Shown piece after piece: positions 1 through 10,821 of a stretch of 64,000 bases of DNA; positions within the stretch are counted from its first letter, which is position 1, and each line of letters starts with the position of its first letter. The DNA comes from Merluccius polli (Eukaryota; Chordata; Actinopteri; Gadiformes; Merlucciidae): the NCBI GenBank assembly GCA_030340625.1, contig JAOPHQ010005470.1, positions 20,001 through 84,000 of the forward strand, given 5' to 3'. Under the pieces are notes generated by a model, which saw only the letters and a list, made by a program, of their open reading frames with translations, was not told the origin of the DNA and did no database searches. Both the position numbers and the translations under genes were made by a program.

Positions 1-222
1 GCTCTCTCTCGCAGTGTGAGAGGAGGTTAATTGGTGGTGAGGCGCCAGTCCCCCCCCCCCCCCCGCCCGCCACCCCCCACCCCTACTCCCCTACCCTACC
101 CCCCCAGCTCTGGCGTCAGCCAGGAGCCAGGAAAGGTGGCATAAAGCCTGGCCTGGTGAGTGCTGCAGACTCCCTGGGTCCGGATGAGAACCCAGGGGCC
201 ATGTTCCAATCTGCCGGGGCCA

Positions 223-241
223 TCTCGCTCTCTCTCTCTCC

Positions 242-274
<33 letters not shown>

Positions 275-289
275 GCTCTCTCTCTCTCC

Positions 290-331
<42 letters not shown>

Positions 332-533
332 CTCTCTCGCTTGCTCTCGCTCTCCCTCTCTCTCTCTCTCTCGCTCCCTCTCTCGCTCTGTTGGTTATAT
401 ACTTCCATGGAAAAAAAGGCATTAGAAAAAGTGGCAAAGATTGTGTAATTTAAAATAATTGTATTAAATGGGGCAATATTTGTTTTTGAGACGCCGACTT
501 TGCAAAGCCTGACTGAATAAAACTATCCTTACG

Positions 534-571
<38 letters not shown>

Positions 572-701
572 ACCTTCTCTCTCTCTCTCTTTCATGCTCT
601 CTCTCTAGGTCTCTCTCTCTCTTTCACCCTCTGTCTGTCTCTAAGTCTCTCTCTCTTTCACCCTCTCGCTCTCTGTCTCTCTCTCTTTCCCCCTCGCTCT
701 C

Positions 702-733
<32 letters not shown>

Positions 734-884
734 ACGCTCTCTCTCTAGGTCTCTCCCTCTCTTTCACCCTCTGTCTGTCTCTACGTCTCTCTCTCTCTCT
801 TTCACCCTCTCTCCCTCTCTCGCTCTCTCTCTCTCGCTCTCTCTCGCTCCCTCTCTCTATGTCTCTCTCTCTCTTTCTTCTCCT
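223..884. repeat. CT/TC microsatellite-rich tracts
   Basis: Two imperfect (CT)n blocks, about 223-388 and 533-882, interrupted by about 145 bp of unique sequence. Ser/Leu- or Arg/Glu-only reading frames here are repeat artefacts. Confidence 0.9.
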
Positions 885-1061
885 GGCTCCCGTCTGCTGT
901 CTGCTGCCTCCCCAGGTTTGGAGTCCTGTCGCGTCACACTGAAGGGCCACTCAACCTGGGCGGATATTCTTTCCCTCACATCTGCTATGAATTTACCCCA
1001 GCCAAGCCATTCAGAGACTCCTTTATGAAGCCGTCAGCAGCCCCGGTGACTGCTTCCCATT

Positions 1062-1063
1062 AA

Positions 1064-1106
<43 letters not shown>

Positions 1107-1130
1107 CACACACACAGGCATGCACGCACA

Positions 1131-1164
<34 letters not shown>

Positions 1165-1229
1165 TGCACACCCACACGCGTGCAGACCCACAGACATGCA
1201 CACACAGGCATGCAAAACACAGGCAGGCA

Positions 1230-1266
<37 letters not shown>

Positions 1267-1282
1267 ACACATGCGCACACAC
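1062..1282. repeat. (CA)n compound microsatellite
   Basis: Several pure CA runs separated by GCATG-type interruptions. Confidence 0.9.
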
Positions 1283-1605
1283 AGCTTTACACCACATTTA
1301 AACCCAGGCTCACTTCATCTCTCGGCCCCTGACTCAGGTGTTTGCCCAAAATAACCTGCCTAAAGTGAAGAGTATAACTCCATAACTGCAAGGGCTATAC
1401 GCATAATCATGTAAACCAAGAGAAAGAAAATACCTGTGAGATTGTTATATTAGTGACATAATCAATGTGGATGCTGCTGGGTCAGGGTGAATAAAGCTAG
1501 AACACAGCCTGACATAAACTAAATGTTTTAAAGTGAACCTACTAGTGCATTATCAGATTGTAGCTCTAAAAGACTAAAGACCTGAGCAGTGTGGTTCCAC
1601 CCCAA

Positions 1606-1633
1606 CCCCCCCCCCCCCCCCCCCCCCCCCCCC
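1606..1633. repeat. Poly-C run (28 C)
   Basis: Uninterrupted C run. A similar run at 3769-3791 is about 23 nt. Both are likely length-variable and prone to assembly error. Confidence 0.9.
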
Positions 1634-3090
1634 ACCACCCCCCATGTTAAAGTTAAAGTCAGTGATCCTAATCCAAAACACTTTTTGTCAAATTCAGCGA
1701 ATACCTCCTCACGGTCCGCAAGGTGTCCGTTCTGTGTGCACGTGAAAAATAATGTGGTGTTTATACACAGCCCAGGGTCTGTAAATGAGAAACAAACCAA
1801 GTGGCTCGGCCCGAGCCATTCCGGCCAATCGGCAGCAGGGGGCGGGTACAGTGGAGGGAGAGGGGAGATGGGGGAAAGCGAGGAGCGAGAAGCGAGGGCG
1901 TTTCATTATTTTACTGTTATAACACGTGCTACTGTTATAATACATGTACATGTTTTACCGTAAATATGGAGAATATGTACTTTATATCGTAACATTCACT
2001 TATTTCCATGGTATCTACTACTCTACCCATGAGGTACAGTCTTGTAGCCATTACTTTTCTCTCGTTTTTCCTACAGCTTTCAAAATTACAATCTAATTTA
2101 ATTGCACTGCCCTATCAACTACGCCCCTGTCAAATATCAGACCAGTGGAATAGGTAGATTAGATTCCAATAAAGTGATGATAGAAAGATAGATCGATTTT
2201 ATTGGTTCAGGCCGAGTCTCCAAATAACAACAATAAACTACAATACGCTATAACGAAAAATACAATACAAACGTGACGATGAAAAAGAGGCCCACTAATA
2301 TCTCGAGAACCTATTGTTCAATGTTGACCTTTGACCCCTCTAATGAAAGATCAGAGCGAACAGGACCGACTGGGAACGACCCAGACCGCCGCAGTTGCAC
2401 CACACGGCCACAAGATGGCGGCATACCTCGTATGTTGTCATGGAAACCGACGGCGAATCCCTCTCCTGGCCGTGGGAATCTCTATGGTGGGAATGGACGT
2501 AATCTCACCGGAAACGACTCTAAGTGATCCAGACAGTAATATCCCTTTTTATTGTGGGTGTATGGAATCAAATAATTTTTTTCCCCACAACAAAACAACA
2601 AAGGTAAGACATGATTCTTTTTTTTTTGGTTGTAACTCGAAATAGTGGTTATTTATATATTCCTTGGCGGCTAGTTCGCCGTGAGTCTCGTATGTTGTCT
2701 CGTTTGTGTGGATTGAGGATGAAGAACGTGAAAAAGACCACTATTGTACAATTATTATTTTTTTTAAATACATCGGCGTACTCTGGTTGCTACATGCTTA
2801 TTTGTTTGCTTTGTGTTGGACTTGTGTGTAATTGGGTAAGGGTTTTCATGGACTAGAAGTTGACTCAACACGTTCAAACGGTGTGTCCATTTTCTCACAC
2901 GTGACTACAGCGCCAGACAGCGAATTCCAAAACTTTTTTCTTTTCTTTTTTAACATCTTTAACATCGCAACCTTTGCCATGTTGTCACTGTTACTGAAAT
3001 AACACCGTGATTTAGAGAAAACAGGCGTCAAATCCCGTGTTTTCGACAGTCTCCGCCAACCAGCTTGTGCTCGTTCTGTTCTGCTTCGGA

Positions 3091-3212
3091 CTCAAATCCC
3101 GCTCTTCTCGTGACGTTGCACTCAAGTCCCGTTCGTCCCGTGACGTCGCACTCAAGTCCCGTTCTTCTCGTGACGTCGGACTCTCAAGTCCCGTTCTTCT
3201 CGTGACGTCAGA
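3091..3212. repeat. Four-copy 30-bp tandem repeat carrying CRE (TGACGT) motifs
   Basis: Units at 3091-3120, 3121-3150, 3151-3180 and 3181-3212 (the last has a 2-bp insertion). Each starts CTCAA(A/G)TCCCG and carries TGACGT at 3111, 3141, 3171 and 3203. The last copy is the full palindromic CRE TGACGTCA. Function is unknown; no gene start is recognised next to it. Confidence 0.85.
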
Positions 3213-4045
3213 TATACTCAGCTAACTCAGATTAGTTTTCTCTCTATTTCCGACACGCCTTACTTGCTACTTTTTAAGGGATTTGATTGACATTTGAACG
3301 TCTTTTTATTTAGTTATGTTATTCTGTTTTGCCGCCCGTTTGCATTTCGTAAGTCCAACTCTATATGAAACTTGAAAGACATTTCAACAAATATTGTTCG
3401 ATATTTGTTGAAACCGTTGTCTGACGCAACGACTCATGGTCAGTTTCTTTTTTGGTCAGTGTTCAATACCAAAAAAGAAACAAACATGCATTTAAAATAT
3501 CGCTATGCCACACACTATTAGGCTTATAAATTGCAGAACATTGAATTTTGTCGTCGAGCCAAGCTTAAGGCGCCTCGGCTTGCGGCCGGGTCGTAGGCGA
3601 AGCCTGACGTCTGGGCCGATGTGATGTGTCTTGCTAGGCGACATAATACAGCAGGCTAAAACATCACTCACATGCAAATACAGCCTGGTCCTCGTGAGAC
3701 GTCCAAACTTTGTTTCAAAAGGACTCTGGGATCCTCTCAGGGTGCTCTGTCTCCCCAATAGAGAACCTCCCCCCCCCCCCCCCCCCCCCCCTCCTTTAAC
3801 TTTGCTTATATCATCAAAGGATAGGGTGCGCTTCAATGGAGGAAATTGGGGGAGAAGGGTGGGGTTGTACGCTCAGCTTCTGTGAATAATGTATTAATAA
3901 TCATTCATTTTTTAACTGGCAGCCTGGAGGAGAGGGGATGGGGGGGATGTAGGGCATGTCGCCGATGTGGTCATGAGTGTGTTTTAGAAGTTGATTTTTT
4001 TTTATTTTTCAGGTCACCTTTATGCTCTGTAAAGTGATTATGTCA

Positions 4046-4047
<2 letters not shown>

Positions 4048-4085
<38 letters not shown>

Positions 4086-4303
4086 CAGACTGTCGTGAGC
4101 CGTTTTTTTTTCTCTTCTTCTTCGTCTTCTTTTTTTTTTACTAGTTTCCTTGTCCTCATTTTCCTTTTCCTCTGCCAAAGTGTCTTCCGACTGAGCTCAA
4201 TCAAAAGTGTGCCAGCGCATAACTTTAGACTTCTTCACTTCTATTGTACGTCGAGCTCAGGATTCACTCCGCACACACACGCACACGCTGACACACACGT
4301 GGG

Positions 4304-4334
<31 letters not shown>

Positions 4335-4350
4335 CTGCACTCACACACAC
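4048..4350. repeat. (TC)n and (CA)n microsatellites
   Basis: (TC)18 at 4048-4083 and an interrupted CA tract at 4272-4350. Confidence 0.85.
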
Positions 4351-4937
4351 ATATCATAATGTCCATCTCCAGGTCTTGTGACCAAGCGGGACAAAATAGA
4401 AACATCTATTGAGACTTATATTACAGTTTTTAACCATAACCCTTTGGTTCCAATGTTGTCCTGTATAATAGAAAGCCACAATTCCACAATGGCTTCATTA
4501 TGTAACAAAACTGGTATCTGCAGTATGTTTTAACAAGGACGTCCTTGGTTTAAAGCTTGTCTGTTTCCCCATTTCAAAGAGGCGCTGTTCTTTCTTGATT
4601 GCAGGCCGGTGTGGAAGAAGCAATATTCACCCATCGCCTTCATTACCTGCATTAAGAGCAGTAAACATGTGTTTGCCTGTTGTCAGTTGCCCTGCACTGA
4701 GTTTGGCCCGTAAACTGTATAGCTCAATATTTGCTGAACAGTCCTACCTGCGCATCGATGGATGTTGACGCTCGGACAAGGTTCAAAGGTTGTTGGTTGT
4801 GTGTGGGTAGTGTTTGCCATGGAGGGTTTTAAGGTTGGGACACATTCAACGTCTAAAGTTTAACAGTAACTGATAGTGAAAATTTTGTTTTTCTTAAAGA
4901 GGTAAGAGTCCAGTTAGTTATTGGTATATTGTATATT

Positions 4938-4939
<2 letters not shown>

Positions 4940-4997
<58 letters not shown>
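4940..4997. repeat. (GT)29 microsatellite
   Basis: Pure GT dinucleotide run. Confidence 0.95.
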
Positions 4998-4999
<2 letters not shown>

Positions 5000-5731
5000 A
5001 TTTGCAAGGAAACACATTATTCAAACATGGTATGTTCATAATATCCATAGGAATATTGGTATCTATTTTAAACAGACACACTGATATGCATTCTGCTACT
5101 GGAGGCCTGTGCCTGAACAGACTTCAGTGTGTTGAACTGAACAGACTTCAGTGTGTACATGACTCCTCCCCGAGAGTAAAATAAAATAAATTAAGTTGAG
5201 TTACATTTAAATTATTTCATTTTTATTTTCAACAAATTAAGAGTGCAACAACAAACAAACAAACAAAATCAAACGTTCTTAAAGGGTACAGAGCTTTTCA
5301 CAGAACAAAGGCAATTGGCCGCATGAGCAACAGCGTTCACACTCTGGTAGCGCTGCCTGCAACGAGGTGTAATTACTTCTAGATCTCCAGCGCGCTGCAA
5401 TGTGTAGGATGCTGACAGGGAGGAATGTATGCGCTTGTACGTATACTTTATGAGCACAGGCTCAGCATGATAGATCCAGCTCTTGCTTCCCTAAGTAGAG
5501 GTTTAACACAAAAACCTGTCAACAACATGATTATTTCTGCCAGTGTAAAACATGACTAGAACTCTGACTCAAGCGAGCGCTAAACCTGGCCTGTTGGGAT
5601 TTGCGGTTTCAAAACAGCTGATTTCAATCTCGAGGAGCAAGTTCATTCAATCTCGGATAAAGTTGAACCTGATAAATGCGCGTTCATGAAAGGCTTCAAA
5701 AGCCATCATCTATCACACCCTGAAAATGTGA

Positions 5732-5785
5732 GGGGTGACAGGGGCCCAGGATAAGGCCCGCCTTATCCTGGGCCCCTGTCACCCC
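5732..5785. repeat. Near-perfect 26-bp inverted repeat (hairpin, 2-nt loop)
   Basis: Arms 5732-5757 and 5760-5785 are exact reverse complements with CC between them. The arm contains GGGGTGACAGGGGCCC followed by AGGATAAGG. A weaker inverted repeat (GACCTC/GAGGTC) lies just to the right, near 5795-5820. It may be a fold-back element, a cruciform or the stem of a transcribed hairpin. Confidence 0.9.
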
Positions 5786-6249
5786 AACAGACTGTTTGGA
5801 CCTCGGTTTGCAGAGGTCCTCAGTCACCAACAAACCGTCCAAGAGAATCGGTCCCAGTTCGGGCCGATCTTCATGGCCGGCTCCTCCAATCATGGCACCA
5901 AGAAACGGGGTCGCTCCTGCGCCCAACGCTCCAGCTCACTGCCGCCACCACCGTCAGCACCATAGCGGCAGCGTCGGATGGCCAAGGCCTCCAGACCTCA
6001 ACCCAGCGGTTTCCAAGGAAAGCAGCAGATGCTGCTTTCAGAAGCAGCCCACCTGGAACAATCCTGCCCCTTCCCCTTTTGATTTTCCTAATAAATATAA
6101 AAAAGCCAGTTTGGCCAAAAGGCAGTACACCTTTAAAGAGCACTTCCTTTTAGCCTGACAGCGAAATGTAAATGTTTTGTCTGCCCCTCTATTTAAAGCA
6201 TTGAGTTAGCCTATATATAAGCACTACTACATGTCTGTTCTGTCTACTT

Positions 6250-6430
6250 GAGTTTGAATCTCATTTGAAGTTTTTTCGCTGTAGTGATTTAAATGAAAAT
6301 AATCACCTACGTTTTAAGATCTCTCCCTATTGTCATTCTCAAAGTAAGGCTAAATCAACATGTAATGTCATCTGAACTTCGTATGCATTCTTCATATTTA
6401 TCATGCCATGACACTGATCACAGTAAATTT
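6250..6430. repeat. Diverged direct repeat, copy A
   Basis: About 180 bp aligning with copy B at 6564-6745. Shared blocks include GAGTTTGAATC, TTCGCTGTAGT, AATCAACATGT, GTATGCATT and CACTGATCA. Spacing is about 315 bp. Confidence 0.7.
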
Positions 6431-6563
6431 AGATTAGATTCAGACAGTAAAAATAAATAAACGGAACAAGAAATTAATTTGCAAACATTTAAGATTTGTG
6501 ATAAAAAAATATCTTAATACACGACTAATCTTTGTGATAAAGCTATCCTGGCAAGTAGTACAA

Positions 6564-6745
6564 GAGTTTGAATCTTGGGTTGTATGAAGTTGTTTCGCTG
6601 TAGTCAATTGCAAAAAATATTCACCTCCATTGACGATGGGCTCTCCATATTTTCTCAACAAGTAGGCTTGAATCAACATGTTATAGTAATCTCTTGTCAT
6701 CTGAATACCGTATGCATTGATATTCATCAGGCCACTGATCAAGGT
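6564..6745. repeat. Diverged direct repeat, copy B, containing an exon-like minus-strand segment
   Basis: Partner of copy A. On the minus strand, about 6741-6628 reads open between a GATCAG acceptor-like end and a GTGAAT donor-like end, giving NINAYGIQMTRDYYNMLIQA and onward. Copy A does not keep this frame. No family was recognised; it may be a transposon relic or a decayed exon. Confidence 0.5.
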
Positions 6746-8795
6746 AGGGATTCGAGAGAGAATAAGGTAGTAGGCTACGTAAACAGTAGCCTATATCTCT
6801 ACAGTATCTCGACACGACAGTAAGGCTATAGTTTTCGCAAATACCGGTACCTAAACTATAATGTCCGTCCCCCCATGTCTGCATCTGGTCGGCATGCATT
6901 GTGTTAAACGCTAAGCTAACATGTAAAGAAAGTTGCACTCGCGTATGACTTGTCATCTACGGTATTGCTGTTGCCTCGGTCAACTAAACAGTGAAGCGAT
7001 AATGATTTGAGAACAGTGGGGTTGGCATGATATTTTACCGTACATCTTAGGTTGGACGGGAATGATTGATGCGTCTGTTGCTGTAAGTATTGCAATATAG
7101 GGGTGTGGGGTGTGAGTGGCCCCCTGGCCCCCCCTAGTTCCGGCGCCCCTACAACCAGTCCAAAACAAATAACAACCCTGGGAGTCAGAGTCTGCTTGGC
7201 CAACACTGCACATGCCTACTAGTCCACAATCTAACATTGCATTTTTGTTTGCAAAGATAATGTGTTGTCCTCTTTCAGCACAAAGTTTTTTTTTTGGAAA
7301 CCGCCCAATCAGGATTCAGCTTCTTCTGAAATCTTGGACTGGAGCTCTCTTTCTAAGTCTCTCTCTCCCTATAAACAGACGGATAGTAAAATATTCCAGT
7401 TTCCCGTGCCATAAATGTGTCTCTTTGTCAAATCAATAAGCGGCATCTTAGAAAGATTTGGATGAATGTCAAACACTGACATAAGTGGAGTGGAGTGTTT
7501 ACTGGGGAAATTCAAAATGCACTCATGGAAAGATACCCATTGATTAATTTACGTCGTCCACGCAACAAAGAGGTATCCCGGTACACGTCCACAGCCTTTC
7601 AGCATGTGACATTCACACTGGTCCGTCGTCCCCGACCCACCTGTTGCCTCTAGCTCATAAGAGGCCTCGTCCCCTCAACACCTTGCAATATGTTTCCACT
7701 GTCTCTCTGCCTTAGTCCTGCTGTCCCACCCGGTCCCCCTGCAAAGCTACGTAGAATGGCACTACCCCTACCTTATATAACAATAAAAATATAAACATAA
7801 TAAAATATGAAATGAAAAAAGCATTGTACAAAATGATCATAAACATGAAACTGATACGATTGTGTACTTAAAGTGTATAAATGCAATGCCCAAATGCAAG
7901 GGAAAAGCAAAGGCATGAAGGGTACCATATAAAGTTAGTCACAACACTGCTATATAAATACATTTTAAGACGTTTTAAATGAGCAACAGACTCAACAAGG
8001 CTAGCGTAAGGGACAGGCCATACCACAATTGTGTTGCAATACTCTGAAAGCGTTACATTGTGTGTTGTATCGGTACACATGTTCTGCTCTGTATCTGTAG
8101 TCTGGAAGACTTTGTGTGATTAAAATCACTACATCTTTTGTGTATTTTACTGCAGGCCATGCAGGAATGCTAGCAAAGAGAGGACAAATGGGTAGCGAGT
8201 GTTTGCTATAATCAACAGCCATTGTGTAGGTCTTAACAAGCTGAGGGCAGCCGAGCAGAGAACAGACCTGACCTACACATCTCAAATGGACCATCTAAAC
8301 TTTGACCATAGATTTATTTTTGCATTATTCCACAAATGGCCAAAACATGTATATTTTGGCACAGTTAAAAAAAAATTGCATGACACCGCATGGATTACAC
8401 TATTTAGATAGCAGAGGAATCTGTCTTATCAGACACTTAACACTTACAGCTATTTTTACAGTTTATGGTGAAAAATACAACTATGTAGCATTGATGTATA
8501 AAACAAGGGCCAATACCTTATTCTTATCTGCAATTTATAACATGTGTGGGTGACATAGCGCCAATTTATAGTTCATGTAGCGGTTTTCTTTTATTTATCT
8601 GTAAAAAGAGCCCACTCCAATGAAAACATTAACACATTTTATTACAAAACGAAGACATTAGTCTGGAATCTGGTGCCAACCATATCTTGTAAATTATCAC
8701 AAACTTGACAGTTGGCAGTGACATCTGGCCTATATGAACACTCGCTCACCTCCACCACAAAGAAGCAGCAACAAAATGCTCTTCATCCACAGCCT

Positions 8796-8801
8796 TTATT
8801 G
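8796..8801 (-). terminator. candidate poly(A) signal of baz1b
   Basis: AATAAA on the minus strand with a G/T-rich downstream segment, about 2.0 kb after the baz1b stop codon. A competing AATAAA lies near 8640. Confidence 0.45.
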
Positions 8802-10821
8802 TAAATTCTTTACATGTGAACATCCCCGAGCCTCCCCAAACCACCTGACCCTAGTTTTTTAGACTATAAATATATATGTAAAAAAAGGAAGTGTAAAAGA
8901 CTTGTAGTCCAGAAAAAAAAGAAGCATTTACAACAAGTCAGGTCTTCAATTGAGGAGGGCAGTCGCCTTTTGCATGTTTTCAGAAAATAAATTCAAAGCG
9001 ATTTCAACAGTGATTCTTAACCATGATGGACTCTTAATCATGTTAAGTTGTACAGAAAAAAAACTAACATTGAAATTGAATGCACTTGCAAACAATTGCA
9101 GTGGCCAAATTAAAAAACTGAAATTAGAAAAGAAAGTTTGATGAAAAGAGCTAGAACAAAACGCCACATCATAGTACCGTCAGGGGGAACCAACTTAAAA
9201 CCACTGCATAAATACACATGGCCACTGCCAGAAGATAACAAAGTTTTACTTTTTGTGTTTGCTGAGCAGTGACTTCCAAATTTTAGAAATAAGTTGCTGC
9301 CATGTTACGGTCAAAATTATTCTCAGAATATAACAGCACTGTCTAGTAGTCCAATGCAAGACAAGATAAATTGAGAGCCAAGACTTCCCAGCACCTTGTA
9401 AGAGCTCACTTTCTGCCACCCAGCCCAGAGGAGCCAGGTGCTGCACTTGGCCAGCCAGTAGAGACCTCAGAACAATGTGCTATAGCGCCACCTGGTGTAC
9501 CAGACATGTGTGACAAGAGAAGTATCCAAAGTATTGGCTTTTCATTATTCCATTTTCAGTTGTTCGTAGATCAGTTACAACTGTCAAAGAAACCCACAGA
9601 TGTAGAGATGTAGTTGTCACAAGCAAAGTTAAATGCACCAGTGCTTGGCAAATCTTGTATAAAGGGTGAAGACGAACAGATTACGTAATTGTACAAAATG
9701 TGGAAAACACAACCGGTTTTAAATGGTTGTTGGTTTTTAAATGCATATATTTTTGTAAATCAGATAAAGAATTGTTTCACAAAGGTTTGCATATTTGGTA
9801 TACCTTTTACGAGGGGAGTGTTCAGTATATAGTGTGGTACCAATTCCTTCAAATCAGGCAGTGGGCTACAGTCGAGAATATGGGTCAGCTTAAGCCCAAA
9901 AGAATAGTTTAAAAGCCTTCTCTAGCCTATATACACTAACCTTACACTAACTTTACAATACTACCCCTGGCCCGTGTAAACCAGAAGCTGCATGTCTGAA
10001 GAAGTTGTATATAAATATGACTGTCTGCAGTGTATGGACATACGATCTTGGGTGTTGGTAATGGTTCAACAAAGACACTACTTTCAGGGGAGCACCGCCA
10101 CAGACATAACGCATCTGAATACGTCATCAGAAGTGGATACAAAAAAAAAGTTGCCATACAGACATCAGAGTCTCAAAGAAAGTACTATTAATCACTGAGA
10201 ACCGACTTAAGAAGAAATCGGGAGGAACATGACACTGAAAAGATATGAATCCTGATGTTGCAACCCCAAGTTGTGGCTGGACTGTATGCGTGTTTGGCCT
10301 GAGGAAAGATAGAACACTGATAGACTAGACAGGGTGTTAACAGGGTCACAGTAAATACAAAGCAGAGGTCAACTGTTCACAAGTTATTTGTTTTTTTCTA
10401 TACCTCAAAGGGATCGCTTACCACCCTATAATCGGGCCAAATTACACTTGGTAGCAAAAAGACGTGGTCTGAGGTCGGAATTTGGAAAAAGTCAAGTGTC
10501 TTAAGAGCTTGCGGGTCATTGTCATAACCTGAAATGATTATTTATTTTGGTTTGGAAAAAAAAAAGGAAAATAAAATCACCAATATTAAACATGTTACAA
10601 ATATAAATCAGTTTTTGATATTTTTTTCTTCTTCTTCAGCTGTTTGCTTTTCAAAATACAAAAACAAAAAAGATTTCCCCAAACAAAGAGACTCGACGTG
10701 AGACAAGAGTCCTGTTTGTCTAGCTGTGAGAGGAGGAGGTCGGAGGTTCTCAAGCATTTCTCATACCTGGTGCAGAAATTTAAATTTAAAAAAAAGACAA
10801 AACAAAAAAGCACCATGGTCT
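8796..10821 (-). other. baz1b: baz1b 3' untranslated region
   Basis: About 2 kb of AT-rich non-coding sequence follows the TGA at 10822-10824 on the minus strand. The best poly(A) signal is AATAAA at 8801-8796 (minus), followed by a GT-rich stretch suitable as a downstream element. A second AATAAA lies near 8640, so the true end may be slightly further left. No splice-competent coding exon is seen here. The extent is inferred from signals only. Confidence 0.55.

Larger units (their letters stand above)
1..8795. other. Intergenic region 3' of baz1b; no gene recognised
   Basis: Dominated by CT and CA microsatellites (first 1.3 kb), poly-C runs, a CRE-bearing tandem repeat near 3.1 kb, a hairpin at 5.73 kb and a diverged duplication at 6.25/6.56 kb. 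FZD9, the human neighbour on this side of BAZ1B, is a single-exon gene and would be conspicuous; it is not present here. Confidence 0.6.

Noticed and set aside
1..8795. Possible fzd9 gene, expected beside BAZ1B from human gene order
   Set aside because: No long intronless frame or Frizzled motifs on either strand.
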